From Saccharicrinis sp963665705 (GTDB taxonomy: Bacteria > Bacteroidota > Bacteroidia > Bacteroidales > Marinilabiliaceae), in contig OY762448.1 of assembly GCA_963665705.1 (NCBI GenBank), positions 2,170,001-2,234,000 on the forward strand: a stretch of 64,000 bases of DNA, in the 5' to 3' direction. Shown here in pieces: positions 7,782-16,472 of this stretch. Each line of letters begins with the position of its first letter. Position 1 is the stretch's first letter. The notes beneath the pieces were generated by a model, which saw only the letters and a program-made list of their open reading frames with translations, ran no database searches and was not told the origin of the DNA. Both the position numbers and the translations under genes were made by a program.

Positions 7782-8684
7782 ATGATTTGGGAATCAGAAA
7801 TTGAAGGCTTTAAAGGTTATCTAAAAGTAGAAAAAGGCTTATCGGATAATTCAATTCATGCATACGTCACCGACCTAACTAAACTTGTTCAGTTTTTAAA
7901 AGATAAAGAATTAGATCAAAACGGACCTGAAGGGGTAACTTTAAATGATCTTAAAGAGATGATGGAATGGATAGCTCAGAAAGGTATTAGTCCAAGAACT
8001 CAAGCTAGAATTATAAGTGGAATAAAGTCTTTTTATAAGTTTCTGTTGATAGAGGAGAAGATAGAAAAAGACCCAACGGCATTACTTGAATCGCCTAAGA
8101 TAGGGAGAAAACTTCCTGAGATATTATCTGTAGAAGAAATTGATAGTATAATAAATGCTATTGATACTAGAAAGCCAGAAGGGCAGAGAAATAAAGCAAT
8201 TTTAGAAACTTTGTATAGTTGTGGATTAAGAGTATCTGAGTTAATAGAACTCAAGATTTCTAATTTATTTTTTGAATCAGGATTTATTAAAATAGAGGGT
8301 AAGGGTAATAAAGAAAGATTAGTGCCAATTAGTGCTAAAGCTATAAAAGAGATTAATTTATATTTAAGTGAATATAGAAGAAATCTTAAAATTCATCATG
8401 ATAGTGAAGATATTCTATTTTTAAATAGAAGGGGAAAGAAGTTATCCAGAGTAATGATTTTTACTATAATAAAAGGTCTTGTGGCAATTATTGGGATGGA
8501 TAAAAATGTGAGTCCTCATACGTTCCGACATTCATTTGCCACTCATCTTATTGATGGAGGAGCTAATCTAAGAGCTGTTCAGGAAATGCTAGGTCATGAA
8601 TCGATTATCACAACTGAAATATATACTCATTTAGATAAGGAATATTTAAAGAACACAATGATACAATTTCACCCCAGGTCATAA
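7782..8684 (+). CDS. xerD: Tyrosine recombinase XerD-type
   Basis: Site-specific recombinase of the Xer type, which resolves chromosome dimers at dif with FtsK. It is 300 residues, normal for XerC/XerD. The N-terminal SAM-like core-binding domain spans about 1-100 and the catalytic domain 110-300. The catalytic set is visible: Arg in CGLRVSEL (R150), Lys in GKGNKERLVP (about 174), HTFRHSFATHL (H and R), GHESI (His) and the nucleophile in TEIYTHLD (Tyr). XerD rather than XerC is the usual label for this single Bacteroidota homologue, but the two cannot be separated by eye. It converges on rsmD. Confidence 0.9.
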   Translation: MIWESEIEGFKGYLKVEKGLSDNSIHAYVTDLTKLVQFLKDKELDQNGPEGVTLNDLKEMMEWIAQKGISPRTQARIISGIKSFYKFLLIEEKIEKDPTALLESPKIGRKLPEILSVEEIDSIINAIDTRKPEGQRNKAILETLYSCGLRVSELIELKISNLFFESGFIKIEGKGNKERLVPISAKAIKEINLYLSEYRRNLKIHHDSEDILFLNRRGKKLSRVMIFTIIKGLVAIIGMDKNVSPHTFRHSFATHLIDGGANLRAVQEMLGHESIITTEIYTHLDKEYLKNTMIQFHPRS

Positions 8685-8708
8685 AAAGGAGTTTTACTCC
8701 TTTTTTTT
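8683..8708 (+). terminator. Terminator between xerD and rsmD
   Basis: AAAAAGGAG, a TTTTA loop and CTCCTTTTT followed by more T. It overlaps the xerD stop and abuts the convergent rsmD end, and the minus strand also has a short T run, so it may serve both genes. Confidence 0.85.
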
Positions 8709-9243
8709 ATGCTTTGAAAAATGTAAATATTACTTTCCCATTTTCTCTGTTTTCAATGAAATTAGGATGAGATTTAAAATCTACTTTTCCTGAATGTTCA
8801 AAGATTAGTATGCCGTTTTCTTTTAATAGACTATTTTTTAGTATTAGGTCAGGAATTGTTTCTGATTTAGTTAAGTCGTATGGAGGATCTGCAAAAATCA
8901 TACTGTAGGTTTCTGGTGTCTTCTCAATAAATTTAAAAGCGTTTGCTTTTATAACTTTAATAGAGGAGTCCATTTCTAAGTTTATAATATTCTTCTTTAT
9001 AAAACTGAAATGATTAAAATTTAGTTCTACACAAGTAATGTTTTTACAACCTCTGGATGCAAATTCTAAACTAATACTACCAGTTCCTCCGAATAAATCC
9101 AGTACTTTAAGCTCATCAAAAGAGTAGTTGTTACTTAAAATATTAAATAAGTTCTCTTTAGCAAAGTCTGTTGTTGGTCTGGCCTTGAAATTTTTTGGTG
9201 GAGAAAATCGTCTTCCTTTTAAAGAGCCACTTATTATACGCAT
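8707..9243 (-). CDS. rsmD: 16S rRNA (guanine966-N2)-methyltransferase
   Basis: Methylates N2 of G966 in 16S rRNA during 30S assembly, using S-adenosylmethionine. The 178-residue product starts with the family signature MRIISGSLKGRR. It has the SAM-binding motif LDLFGGTGSISLEFASRG (about residues 48-65) and the catalytic ADPPYDL (about 118-124). Its start overlaps the end of the upstream DUF3822 gene by 10 bases, so the two are translationally coupled. Confidence 0.95.
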   Translation of the reverse strand: MRIISGSLKGRRFSPPKNFKARPTTDFAKENLFNILSNNYSFDELKVLDLFGGTGSISLEFASRGCKNITCVELNFNHFSFIKKNIINLEMDSSIKVIKANAFKFIEKTPETYSMIFADPPYDLTKSETIPDLILKNSLLKENGILIFEHSGKVDFKSHPNFIENRENGKVIFTFFKA

Positions 9244-10085
9244 AATGGAATGTTAATTAGATTAAAATGATCTTGTATGGAGACTGTTTTGAACACGGAG
9301 GAAAATTTAAAATGTTTACTTTCTTTAAGCACCGTAATGTTTTTAATGTACTTTTTTAGTAACTCATAAATTTCATCTGTTTTAGAAAATTCCCCACTTA
9401 AAAATACATTTGAAGTATGGGTGTTAAGTTTTAATTGTTCAAAGATAAGAAGAGTATAATATAAGAATTCTCTTTTATCCTGAAACATAAACGAATTGTG
9501 TAATTTTAAATCGTTACCTGTAATTACAATGATATCAAAAATGGAATTGTGCAAATTAATATAAATTTGATATTGATCGTAATTAAAACTAGTATTTAGT
9601 AATGCTGTTTCTATAAATGGAGTTGTAGAACAGTAATAATATACATTAGTATATTTTTCGTTAAATAGCTGAACTATCGCTTTAGGGATGCTAAATATAC
9701 AATAAGAGTCAGCCATTTTTATTTTGTTGCTAAATGCTAATTCTTCATTAAACTTATCCTGATTAAAGCAGAAATCTAAATACAATCCTTTTTGGTTATC
9801 TTGATATAAAGAGGTGGGGATTAGAGTGTTTCTTTGTGTGTAGTATAATACATATATCTTTTGGTAATTTAATTGTAAATATTCATTACTCGATAATTCT
9901 TTCTCTAAAGTTTTAATTGACGATTCATTTATTGAGAAAGAGTGATGGAAAAATAATATATATTCATTACTTATAGGATCAAGTACACAAAAAGAAAATC
10001 CATCCAGAGTTAACTGGATGGATAAAAAATATGAATTTGTAATGTTTTTATCGAAATTACTATCAACAACAAATTGGTTACTCAT
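9234..10085 (-). CDS. DUF3822 family protein
   Basis: A 283-residue protein of the DUF3822 family, a conserved partner of rsmD in Bacteroidota. Seen in the sequence: an N-terminal segment resembling an actin-like or BadF-type fold (SIQLTLDGFSFCVLDP), a middle IPKAIVQLFNEKY, and a C-terminal FLSGEFSKTDEIYELLKKY that recalls a nucleotide-binding ATPase core without its catalytic residues. No signal peptide or membrane segment is visible. The function is unknown. It overlaps rsmD by 10 bp, which suggests a link to ribosome or RNA maturation, but that is inference only. Confidence 0.8.
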   Translation of the reverse strand: MSNQFVVDSNFDKNITNSYFLSIQLTLDGFSFCVLDPISNEYILFFHHSFSINESSIKTLEKELSSNEYLQLNYQKIYVLYYTQRNTLIPTSLYQDNQKGLYLDFCFNQDKFNEELAFSNKIKMADSYCIFSIPKAIVQLFNEKYTNVYYYCSTTPFIETALLNTSFNYDQYQIYINLHNSIFDIIVITGNDLKLHNSFMFQDKREFLYYTLLIFEQLKLNTHTSNVFLSGEFSKTDEIYELLKKYIKNITVLKESKHFKFSSVFKTVSIQDHFNLINIPLCV

Positions 10086-10145
10086 AATAATATTTTACAT
10101 TAAAGCAGTGAGTTTGTAATATTAATCTGCATTCAAAGTAAAATA

Positions 10146-10775
10146 TTACTCCCAGTTACCTGCATTGTTATTAGTTTCCTCTAAAGATCCAACTTTTAAT
10201 CCTGGATATTTTTCAAGTTTACCAGCTTTGTCATTTAAATTAATAATTTCTTGTTCTTCAAGTCCATCAAGGTAAACATTATTGTGAACTTTAGCTTCAA
10301 ATACCTGAACTTTTACACCAGATCCAGTTTGAACAATTCCTGCACCCATTTCGTATTCTTCATTAGCAACAAAGGGTACAAACTTTAATGAATCAATAGC
10401 AAATTTCTTTCCAAAAAGAGAGTCAAGAACGCTTACTAAAATAGTATCACGCTTAATCATTCCTAATTTTAATGCTTTCTCTTCTGTCATACCATCAGCA
10501 ATTTGCTCATCAGTTAAACTGCCTTCTTTTTTTACTAACTTTAAAGAATCGGATTTTACAAAATTAATTAAGGAATCAAAACTTCCGGTATATTTTTCAT
10601 ATTGCGATTTATAAGCAACCTGAGCTGTTCTGATGTCTTTTAGTTTTTCGATGTTTGCTTCTGAGCGAAGTTTATAAACTCTTTTAAACTCAATTACACT
10701 ATTGATACTGTCATAACATAGATATGCTAACCCAACAATTGCAATAAGAAGTACGATTTGAATTACTGTTTTCAT
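10146..10775 (-). CDS. Membrane-anchored periplasmic protein, unknown function
   Basis: I do not recognise a named family. The start is put at the ATG at 10775 because the protein then begins with a typical anchor, MKTVIQIVLLIAIVGLAYLC; an in-frame extension to 10829 lacks any such logic. After the single membrane helix (about 4-22) come a charged helix and the segment EKLKDIRTAQVAYKSQYEKY, which resembles the early part of type IV pilin-like proteins, then a mostly beta C-terminal part. Topology predicts about 185 residues outside the inner membrane. It lies upstream of DUF3822-rsmD on the same strand with a 60-bp gap. Confidence 0.75.
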   Translation of the reverse strand: MKTVIQIVLLIAIVGLAYLCYDSINSVIEFKRVYKLRSEANIEKLKDIRTAQVAYKSQYEKYTGSFDSLINFVKSDSLKLVKKEGSLTDEQIADGMTEEKALKLGMIKRDTILVSVLDSLFGKKFAIDSLKFVPFVANEEYEMGAGIVQTGSGVKVQVFEAKVHNNVYLDGLEEQEIINLNDKAGKLEKYPGLKVGSLEETNNNAGNWE

Positions 10776-10808
10776 TATTTTACAGATTTTTGTATTAGTT
10801 TGAATGCA

Positions 10809-10816
10809 CAAATTTA
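10809..10816 (-). promoter_or_regulatory. Candidate -7 element for the 10146-10775 gene
   Basis: The minus strand reads TAAATTTG, a match to TAnnTTTG, 34 bases upstream of the ATG at 10775. No TTG lies at the expected -33 position, so confidence is limited. Confidence 0.4.
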
Positions 10817-10865
10817 AAAAAAAAATCAAATTTTGGATTTTGATTCACTTATTTTATAACGAATA

Positions 10866-12287
10866 ATGTTAAATAATCATATAATTTCTAATATAAGAGC
10901 TCATTTTGAGCATATTCCTACACAATCGCAAGAGGAGGCTATTGAAAGTTTTGTCAATTTTCTTACTTCTACTGAAGAAAATCCTGTATTTGTTTTAAAA
11001 GGATATGCCGGTACAGGAAAAACTTCGTTAATTAGTTCAATTGTTACCACACTCGATGAACTAAAGTTTAGGCAAGTCTTAATGGCTCCAACAGGAAGGG
11101 CAGCAAAAGTATTTTCAGGATATGCTGGAAAAACGGCTTATACAATTCATAAGGTTATATATCGACAGAAGTCAGCAAATGATGGTTTTGGTTCTTTTAA
11201 TGTGAATAGAAATTTAAAACCTGATACGATATTTTTTGTTGATGAAGCCTCTATGATATCAGGATTTAGTGGCGAATATACTAGTTTTGGAAGTGGGAAT
11301 TTATTGGAGGACTTACTTGGGTTTGTATTTGGAAGCAAAAATTGTAGGTTGGTATTAATTGGGGATTCAGCACAGTTACCTCCAATTGGTAATTCAGAAA
11401 GTCCGGCATTAGATTTGGAATCATTAAATTATTATTCAATTACCCCATTTTCCTGCTTTTTAACCAATGTTGTACGACAAACTTCAGAAAGTGGAATATT
11501 GAATAATGCATCAAAATTACGGCGAATAATTGAAGCTGATGATGATATGAATGCTCTTCCATCGTTTGATGTAGATAATTTCACGGATATAAAAAGAATA
11601 ACAGGAGAGGAATTAATTGAAGAAATTAATTGTGCTTATGATACTATAGGTATAGATGAAACTTTAATTGTAAACAGATCTAATAAACGTACTAATTTAT
11701 ATAATAAGGGAATACGAAATTCTATTTTATATAAAGAGGAGGAGTTATCTGTAGGAGATTATATATTGGTGGTAAAAAATAATTATTATTGGCTGAAAAA
11801 TAACAAAGAGGTTGACTTTATAGCAAATGGAGATATTGCTGAAATAGTTAGAATTAGAGGTTATGAAGAGTTTTATGAAAAAAGGTTTGTAAACTGTACT
11901 GTTAGACTAATTGATTATAAGGAATTAGAGGTAGATGTTAAGTTGCTTTTAGATGTATTAGATAAAGATACACCCGGCTTAACGCAAAAAGATCAAGAAG
12001 CTTTTTTCTATGAAATAATGAAGGATTATGAAGATTTGACTCCCAAACGAAAGCAATATGAGGCTGTTAAAAACAATGAGTATTATAATGCATTACAAGT
12101 TAAGTTTGCCTATGCAATGACTTGCCATAAAGCTCAAGGTGGTCAGTGGAAAATTGTTTTTGTTGATCCTGGTTTTGTGCCTGAAGAAAATGTTAATAAG
12201 GACTATTATCGTTGGTTGTACACAGCTATTACAAGATGTACTGAAAAATTATATCTAGTGAATTTTAAGGAAGAATATTTTGAATAA
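10866..12287 (+). CDS. RecD-like ATP-dependent DNA helicase (AAA/UvrD_C_2)
   Basis: Superfamily 1 helicase of 473 residues, related to RecD2/Dda-type 5'-3' helicases and common as a stand-alone gene in Bacteroidota. Walker A is KGYAGTGKTSL (about residues 45-55), motif Ia is MAPTGRAAKVF, Walker B is IFFVDEASM (about 121-129), and motif III is LVLIGDSAQLPPIG. The C-terminal UvrD_C_2 part has the motif V/VI pair, AMTCHKAQGGQW and YTAITRCTEKLYLVNF. There is no RecD N-terminal RecB-binding domain, so it is not the RecBCD subunit. It is transcribed divergently from the 10146-10775 gene. Its role is probably DNA repair or replication restart (inference). Confidence 0.88.
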   Translation: MLNNHIISNIRAHFEHIPTQSQEEAIESFVNFLTSTEENPVFVLKGYAGTGKTSLISSIVTTLDELKFRQVLMAPTGRAAKVFSGYAGKTAYTIHKVIYRQKSANDGFGSFNVNRNLKPDTIFFVDEASMISGFSGEYTSFGSGNLLEDLLGFVFGSKNCRLVLIGDSAQLPPIGNSESPALDLESLNYYSITPFSCFLTNVVRQTSESGILNNASKLRRIIEADDDMNALPSFDVDNFTDIKRITGEELIEEINCAYDTIGIDETLIVNRSNKRTNLYNKGIRNSILYKEEELSVGDYILVVKNNYYWLKNNKEVDFIANGDIAEIVRIRGYEEFYEKRFVNCTVRLIDYKELEVDVKLLLDVLDKDTPGLTQKDQEAFFYEIMKDYEDLTPKRKQYEAVKNNEYYNALQVKFAYAMTCHKAQGGQWKIVFVDPGFVPEENVNKDYYRWLYTAITRCTEKLYLVNFKEEYFE

Positions 12288-12291
12288 TTTA

Positions 12292-12321
12292 TAAAAAAAA
12301 GGGGGGATAGAAATCCCCCTT
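12292..12321 (-). terminator. Terminator downstream of the phosphohexomutase
   Basis: A G/C-rich hairpin (AAGGGGG / CCCCCTT, arms at about 12299-12306 and 12314-12321) is followed on the minus strand by a run of eight T. It ends the minus-strand sugar operon. The plus-strand side has no T run, so it serves the helicase gene poorly. Confidence 0.85.
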
Positions 12322-12344
12322 AGAAATATTGTAGATATCAATTG

Positions 12345-14096
12345 CTATTTAATCTTTAAATCTTTAGCAATAGCATCGATTTTTTCTTCAGCAACAGAAT
12401 CTGCAGTATAATATTCGCTTTTGTCTTTCATTTCACCCTTAACTTCAAAATAAAATTTGATTTTAGGTTCAGTTCCAGAAGGTCTTACACTAACTTTAGA
12501 TCCATCTTCAGTAAAGAATTGAAGTACGTTTGAGGTAGTAGGAAGATCAATAGCTACGCTCGTATTGTCAATTTTGTTGTATGCTTTTAAATCAGCATAA
12601 TCTTTAATTATTGAAACTTTAGATCCTGCTAATTCTACCGGAGGATTTTCTCTGAAATCCTTCATTAGTTGTTGAATTTCATCTGCTCCTGATTTTCCTT
12701 TGCGAACGATATAAATCATTTTCTCTTTAGAAAAACCATATTCAAGATAGATGTTTTGTAATAATTCAAATAAAGTTACACCATTATCTTTAGCCCAGGC
12801 AGCTATTTCTGCAAACATTGCACACGAAGCAACAGCATCTTTATCTCTTACATAATCGCCAGGTAAAAAGCCGTAACTTTCTTCACCACCGCAAATGTAT
12901 TTTTTCTCTCCTTCGTAACTCTTAATTTTATCTGCAATCCATTTAAAACCAGTGTAAACATCAAAATATTCAATGTCGTTTTTTATTGCAATTTCTTTAA
13001 TTAATTCACAGGTTACAATTGTTTTAACAATAAATTCTTTGCCGGTTAAAAGATTATTTTCTTTCCATCTTTTAACCATATACCAGGTAAGTAAAAGTGC
13101 TGTTTGATTACCGTTTAAAAGAATAAATTCTCCTTTTTCGTTTTTACAAGCAATTCCTAGTCTGTCTGCATCCGGGTCAGAAGCCATTACAAGGTCAGCA
13201 TCAATTTCAGCAGCTTTGTCAACAGCCATCTTTAATGCTGCGGGTTCTTCTGGATTAGGAGATACAACTGTAGGAAAATCTCCACTAACGATATCTTGTT
13301 CCGGAATATTGATGATGTTAGTAAATCCGTACTGTTTTAAAGCAGCAGGAATTAATTTCACTCCGGTTCCATGTATCGGTGTGTAAATAATTTTTAAATC
13401 TTTATTTCTTTCAATTGCTCCAGTATCTAAAGAAATGGATTTTACTTTAGCTAAGTATTTATTATCCATATCTTCACCTAAAACCTCAATTAAACTATCG
13501 TTTCCTTCAAATTTAATTTCGTCAACTGATTTAATTTTTTGAACTTCATCAATCACATTAGTGTCATGTGGAGCAATCATTTGACCTCCATCATTCCAAT
13601 ATGCTTTGTATCCATTATATTCTTTAGGATTGTGTGATGCAGTTATAATAATACCACTTTGACAGTTTAATTCACGAATAACAAAAGAAACTTCAGGAGT
13701 GGGGCGTAAATCATCAAATAGTAAGGCTTTGATTCCGTTTGCAGATAGTATTTTTGCTGATATTTCAGCAAATTCTCTACTATTATTTCTACAATCATGA
13801 CCTATACATACTTTAATTTCGTCAAGATCACCAAATTGAGAATTAAGGTAATTTGCAAGTCCTTGAGTTGCAGCTCCAACAGTATAAATGTTCATTCTGT
13901 TAGTACCCGGTCCCATAATTCCTCTTAAACCACCGGTACCAAATTCTAAATCTTTGTAAAAAGCATCAATAAGATCACTCTTATCTTCTTTGTTTAAAAG
14001 TTCAGAAACTTGTTTTTTAGTTTCTTCATCGTAATTTCCCGATAGCCATTGGTTAGCTTTTTCGCTTACCAATGCCAATACTTCTTGGTTTTCCAT
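12345..14096 (-). CDS. Phospho-sugar mutase (phosphoglucomutase/phosphomannomutase)
   Basis: Interconverts hexose 1- and 6-phosphates, supplying glucose-1-phosphate for the nucleotide sugars made by the upstream genes. It is 583 residues, the length of the PGM2-like subgroup. Visible are FGTGGLRGIMGPGTNRMN (about 51-68), the active-site serine loop in TASHNPKEYNGYKAYW, the metal-binding loop ASDPDADR, the sugar-binding loop CGGEESYGFLPGDYVRDKD, and the phosphate-binding loop VRPSGTEPKIKFY near the C-terminus. Substrate preference (glucose or mannose) cannot be read from the motifs. It is last in a minus-strand run and begins 20 bp after rfbD. Confidence 0.93.
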   Translation of the reverse strand: MENQEVLALVSEKANQWLSGNYDEETKKQVSELLNKEDKSDLIDAFYKDLEFGTGGLRGIMGPGTNRMNIYTVGAATQGLANYLNSQFGDLDEIKVCIGHDCRNNSREFAEISAKILSANGIKALLFDDLRPTPEVSFVIRELNCQSGIIITASHNPKEYNGYKAYWNDGGQMIAPHDTNVIDEVQKIKSVDEIKFEGNDSLIEVLGEDMDNKYLAKVKSISLDTGAIERNKDLKIIYTPIHGTGVKLIPAALKQYGFTNIINIPEQDIVSGDFPTVVSPNPEEPAALKMAVDKAAEIDADLVMASDPDADRLGIACKNEKGEFILLNGNQTALLLTWYMVKRWKENNLLTGKEFIVKTIVTCELIKEIAIKNDIEYFDVYTGFKWIADKIKSYEGEKKYICGGEESYGFLPGDYVRDKDAVASCAMFAEIAAWAKDNGVTLFELLQNIYLEYGFSKEKMIYIVRKGKSGADEIQQLMKDFRENPPVELAGSKVSIIKDYADLKAYNKIDNTSVAIDLPTTSNVLQFFTEDGSKVSVRPSGTEPKIKFYFEVKGEMKDKSEYYTADSVAEEKIDAIAKDLKIK

Positions 14097-14116
14097 TCTA
14101 TTTTTTGTTAATAGTT

Positions 14117-14995
14117 TTAGTTTTTATTTGCCAACTTACGCAAGCACTTTTCAAGACTAAATCTCCAATATGGAATTTCTATCTTATAGGTAGTTTTAAT
14201 TTTGGTTTTATTAAGAACACTATAATAGGGACGAGGTGCAGCTGTTGGATATTCTTTAGACTCAATTGGTAAAATGTGGCAGTCTATTCCAATGAGTTGA
14301 TGAATGTTTATGGTAAAATCGTACCAACTACAAACTCCTTCGTTACTAAAATGGTATATTCCAGGTGTAAAATTAACGGTTTTATTTTCTATTTTTAAAA
14401 TTATATTTAATATTCCTTCAGCTAAGTCAACTGCATACGTTGGAGATCCAACTTGATCTGCAACAACTTTTAACTGATCACGTTCATTTCCTAACTTAAT
14501 CATTGTTTTAACAAAATTATTACCAAATTCTGAATATAACCATGCCGTTCTAATAACGATTGAGTTTGGTTGTGAATCCAAAAGATAATTTTCTCCTAGT
14601 AATTTTGTTTGACCATAATGCGAAGATGGAACAGCATAATCATTTTCAGCATAAGGTTTGAATGAGTTCCCATCAAAAACATAATCAGTTGATATATGTA
14701 TTACCGGAATATCATTTTCTTTGGCAACGATGCCGATATTTTTAACAGCATCAGCATTTAATTTGATGCTTGCTATTTTGTCACTTTCAGCTTTGTCAAC
14801 TGCTGTATATGCTGCGCAATTGATAATATAATTATATGGTGTATAAGAAACAAATTCTCTAATATTATCAATATTACAAATATCTATATCGTTAACATCA
14901 GTAAAGGTGATATCCATATTTTTAAAGTTCTCAGATATAGATTGAAAGCTTTGTCCTAATTGACCTTTACCACCAGTTACTAATATTTTAGTCAT
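14117..14995 (-). CDS. rfbD: dTDP-4-dehydrorhamnose reductase
   Basis: Catalyses the NAD(P)H-dependent last step of dTDP-L-rhamnose synthesis. It is 292 residues with an N-terminal Rossmann motif GGKGQLGQS (about 8-16), the characteristic NCAAYTAVDKAE, HISTDYVFDG, and the Tyr-x3-Lys pair in SHYGQTKLLGE. The C-terminal PAPRPYYSVL-like stretch (TAAPRPYYSVLNK) is typical of RmlD. It lies 9 bp after rfbC. The pathway step made by rfbB is missing from this cluster. Confidence 0.95.
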   Translation of the reverse strand: MTKILVTGGKGQLGQSFQSISENFKNMDITFTDVNDIDICNIDNIREFVSYTPYNYIINCAAYTAVDKAESDKIASIKLNADAVKNIGIVAKENDIPVIHISTDYVFDGNSFKPYAENDYAVPSSHYGQTKLLGENYLLDSQPNSIVIRTAWLYSEFGNNFVKTMIKLGNERDQLKVVADQVGSPTYAVDLAEGILNIILKIENKTVNFTPGIYHFSNEGVCSWYDFTINIHQLIGIDCHILPIESKEYPTAAPRPYYSVLNKTKIKTTYKIEIPYWRFSLEKCLRKLANKN

Positions 14996-15004
14996 AATTT
15001 GAAA

Positions 15005-15553
15005 TTAAAAGTTGTATTCAGCATCTTTAAAAAGAGGATGCTTTAAATCTTTTTCTGATACAATAGAGTCATTTAACGGAACTTGCCAATCTATATCTAA
15101 TCTCGGGTCGTTAAATAGAATGCCTCTTTCAGTTTCATTATTATATAAATTATCACATTTATATGAAAATATTACTTCTTTACTCAAAACAGAAAAACCA
15201 TGAGCAAAACCTCTGGGTACAAGTAGTTGCAATCCGTTTTCTTCTGATAATTCTATACTAAAACTTTTTCCAAAAGTCTCTGAATCTTTTCTAAGATCGA
15301 CAACTGCATCTATTATTTTACCTTTTAATACCTGAACTAATTTGGCTTGTGAATAAGGGGTCAATTGATAATGTAAACCTCTTATAACTCCGTATTGGGA
15401 CTTTGAAACGTTATCCTGAACAAAATGATTTAGGATTCCTTTGTTTTTATAGCGTTCGATATTATATGATTCAAGGAAAAATCCTCTGGAGTCCTTAAAT
15501 TTATTTGGTTTAATTATTACTAAGTCTTTTATATCTGTATTTATAATTTCCAT
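15005..15553 (-). CDS. rfbC: dTDP-4-dehydrorhamnose 3,5-epimerase
   Basis: Epimerises dTDP-4-dehydro-6-deoxyglucose at C3 and C5. It is a 182-residue cupin-fold protein with the RmlC signatures DSRGFFLESYN, FVQDNVSKSQYGVIRGLHYQ (catalytic His in GLHYQ), KGKIIDAVVDLRKDS and VPRGFAHGFSVLS. It sits between rfbA (29 bp gap) and rfbD (9 bp gap). Confidence 0.96.
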   Translation of the reverse strand: MEIINTDIKDLVIIKPNKFKDSRGFFLESYNIERYKNKGILNHFVQDNVSKSQYGVIRGLHYQLTPYSQAKLVQVLKGKIIDAVVDLRKDSETFGKSFSIELSEENGLQLLVPRGFAHGFSVLSKEVIFSYKCDNLYNNETERGILFNDPRLDIDWQVPLNDSIVSEKDLKHPLFKDAEYNF

Positions 15554-15582
15554 TAAATTTTTATTGTAATGAAGAAATGGTA

Positions 15583-16455
15583 TTATTTCGCTATTCTTTT
15601 TAAATATGAACCATATTCATTTTTTGATAAAGGTTCAGCCAATTTTAATAGCTGTTCTTTATTAATGTATCCTTTAGTATAGGCTATTTCTTCCAAACAA
15701 GCTACCATTAATCCTTGACGATGTTCAATTGTAGCAATAAAATTAGAAGCCTCTAACATACTATCATGAGTTCCAGTGTCGAGCCATGCCATACCTCTAC
15801 CCATCAAATTAACTTTTAAATTACCTTCTTCAAGAAAAATTTTGTTCAAATCAGTAATTTCTAATTCCCCTCGCGGGGATGGTTTTAGGCTTTTTGCTTT
15901 TTGAACTACACTGTTATTATAAAAATAAAGTCCCGTTACCGCATAATTAGATTTTGGTTTCTCAGGCTTTTCTTCAATGCTGATTACATTTTTATTCTGA
16001 TCAAATTCCGCTACTCCATATCTTTCAGGATCAGTGACATAATATCCAAATACCGTAGCTCCGGTGTTGTCTTTGACTGTCTGAGCTAATAATTTAGAAA
16101 AGTCATATCCAAAGAAAATATTATCACCTAAGATCAAACAAACGTTATCATCTCCAATAAAATCTTGACCTATAATAAATGCCTGAGCTAATCCATCCGG
16201 ACTGGGTTGTTCTGCATAAGTTAACGATAGACCAAGTTGTTTTCCATCACCCAAAAGATTTTTATATAAAGGAATATCCTGGGGTGTTGAAATAATAAGT
16301 ATTTCTCTTATTCCAGAAAGCATTAAAACTGATAAAGGGTAATATATCATCGGTTTATTATAAACCGGGATTATTTGTTTTGAAATGCTTTGTGTAATAG
16401 GATAGAGTCTGGTTCCAGAACCACCTGCAAGTATAATTCCTTTATATTTTGACAT
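15583..16455 (-). CDS. rfbA: Glucose-1-phosphate thymidylyltransferase
   Basis: Activates glucose-1-phosphate to dTDP-glucose, the first step of dTDP-rhamnose synthesis. It is 290 residues with the nucleotidyltransferase signature ILAGGSGTRLYPIT (about 7-20), KQIIPVYNKPMIYYPLSVLM, LILGDNIFFG with the metal-binding aspartate, and the C-terminal WLDTGTHDSMLEAS. It is in an operon with the epimerase and reductase genes, 17 bp after the UDP-xylose synthase gene. Confidence 0.96.
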   Translation of the reverse strand: MSKYKGIILAGGSGTRLYPITQSISKQIIPVYNKPMIYYPLSVLMLSGIREILIISTPQDIPLYKNLLGDGKQLGLSLTYAEQPSPDGLAQAFIIGQDFIGDDNVCLILGDNIFFGYDFSKLLAQTVKDNTGATVFGYYVTDPERYGVAEFDQNKNVISIEEKPEKPKSNYAVTGLYFYNNSVVQKAKSLKPSPRGELEITDLNKIFLEEGNLKVNLMGRGMAWLDTGTHDSMLEASNFIATIEHRQGLMVACLEEIAYTKGYINKEQLLKLAEPLSKNEYGSYLKRIAK

Positions 16456-16472
16456 GTGATATTTATTTAATT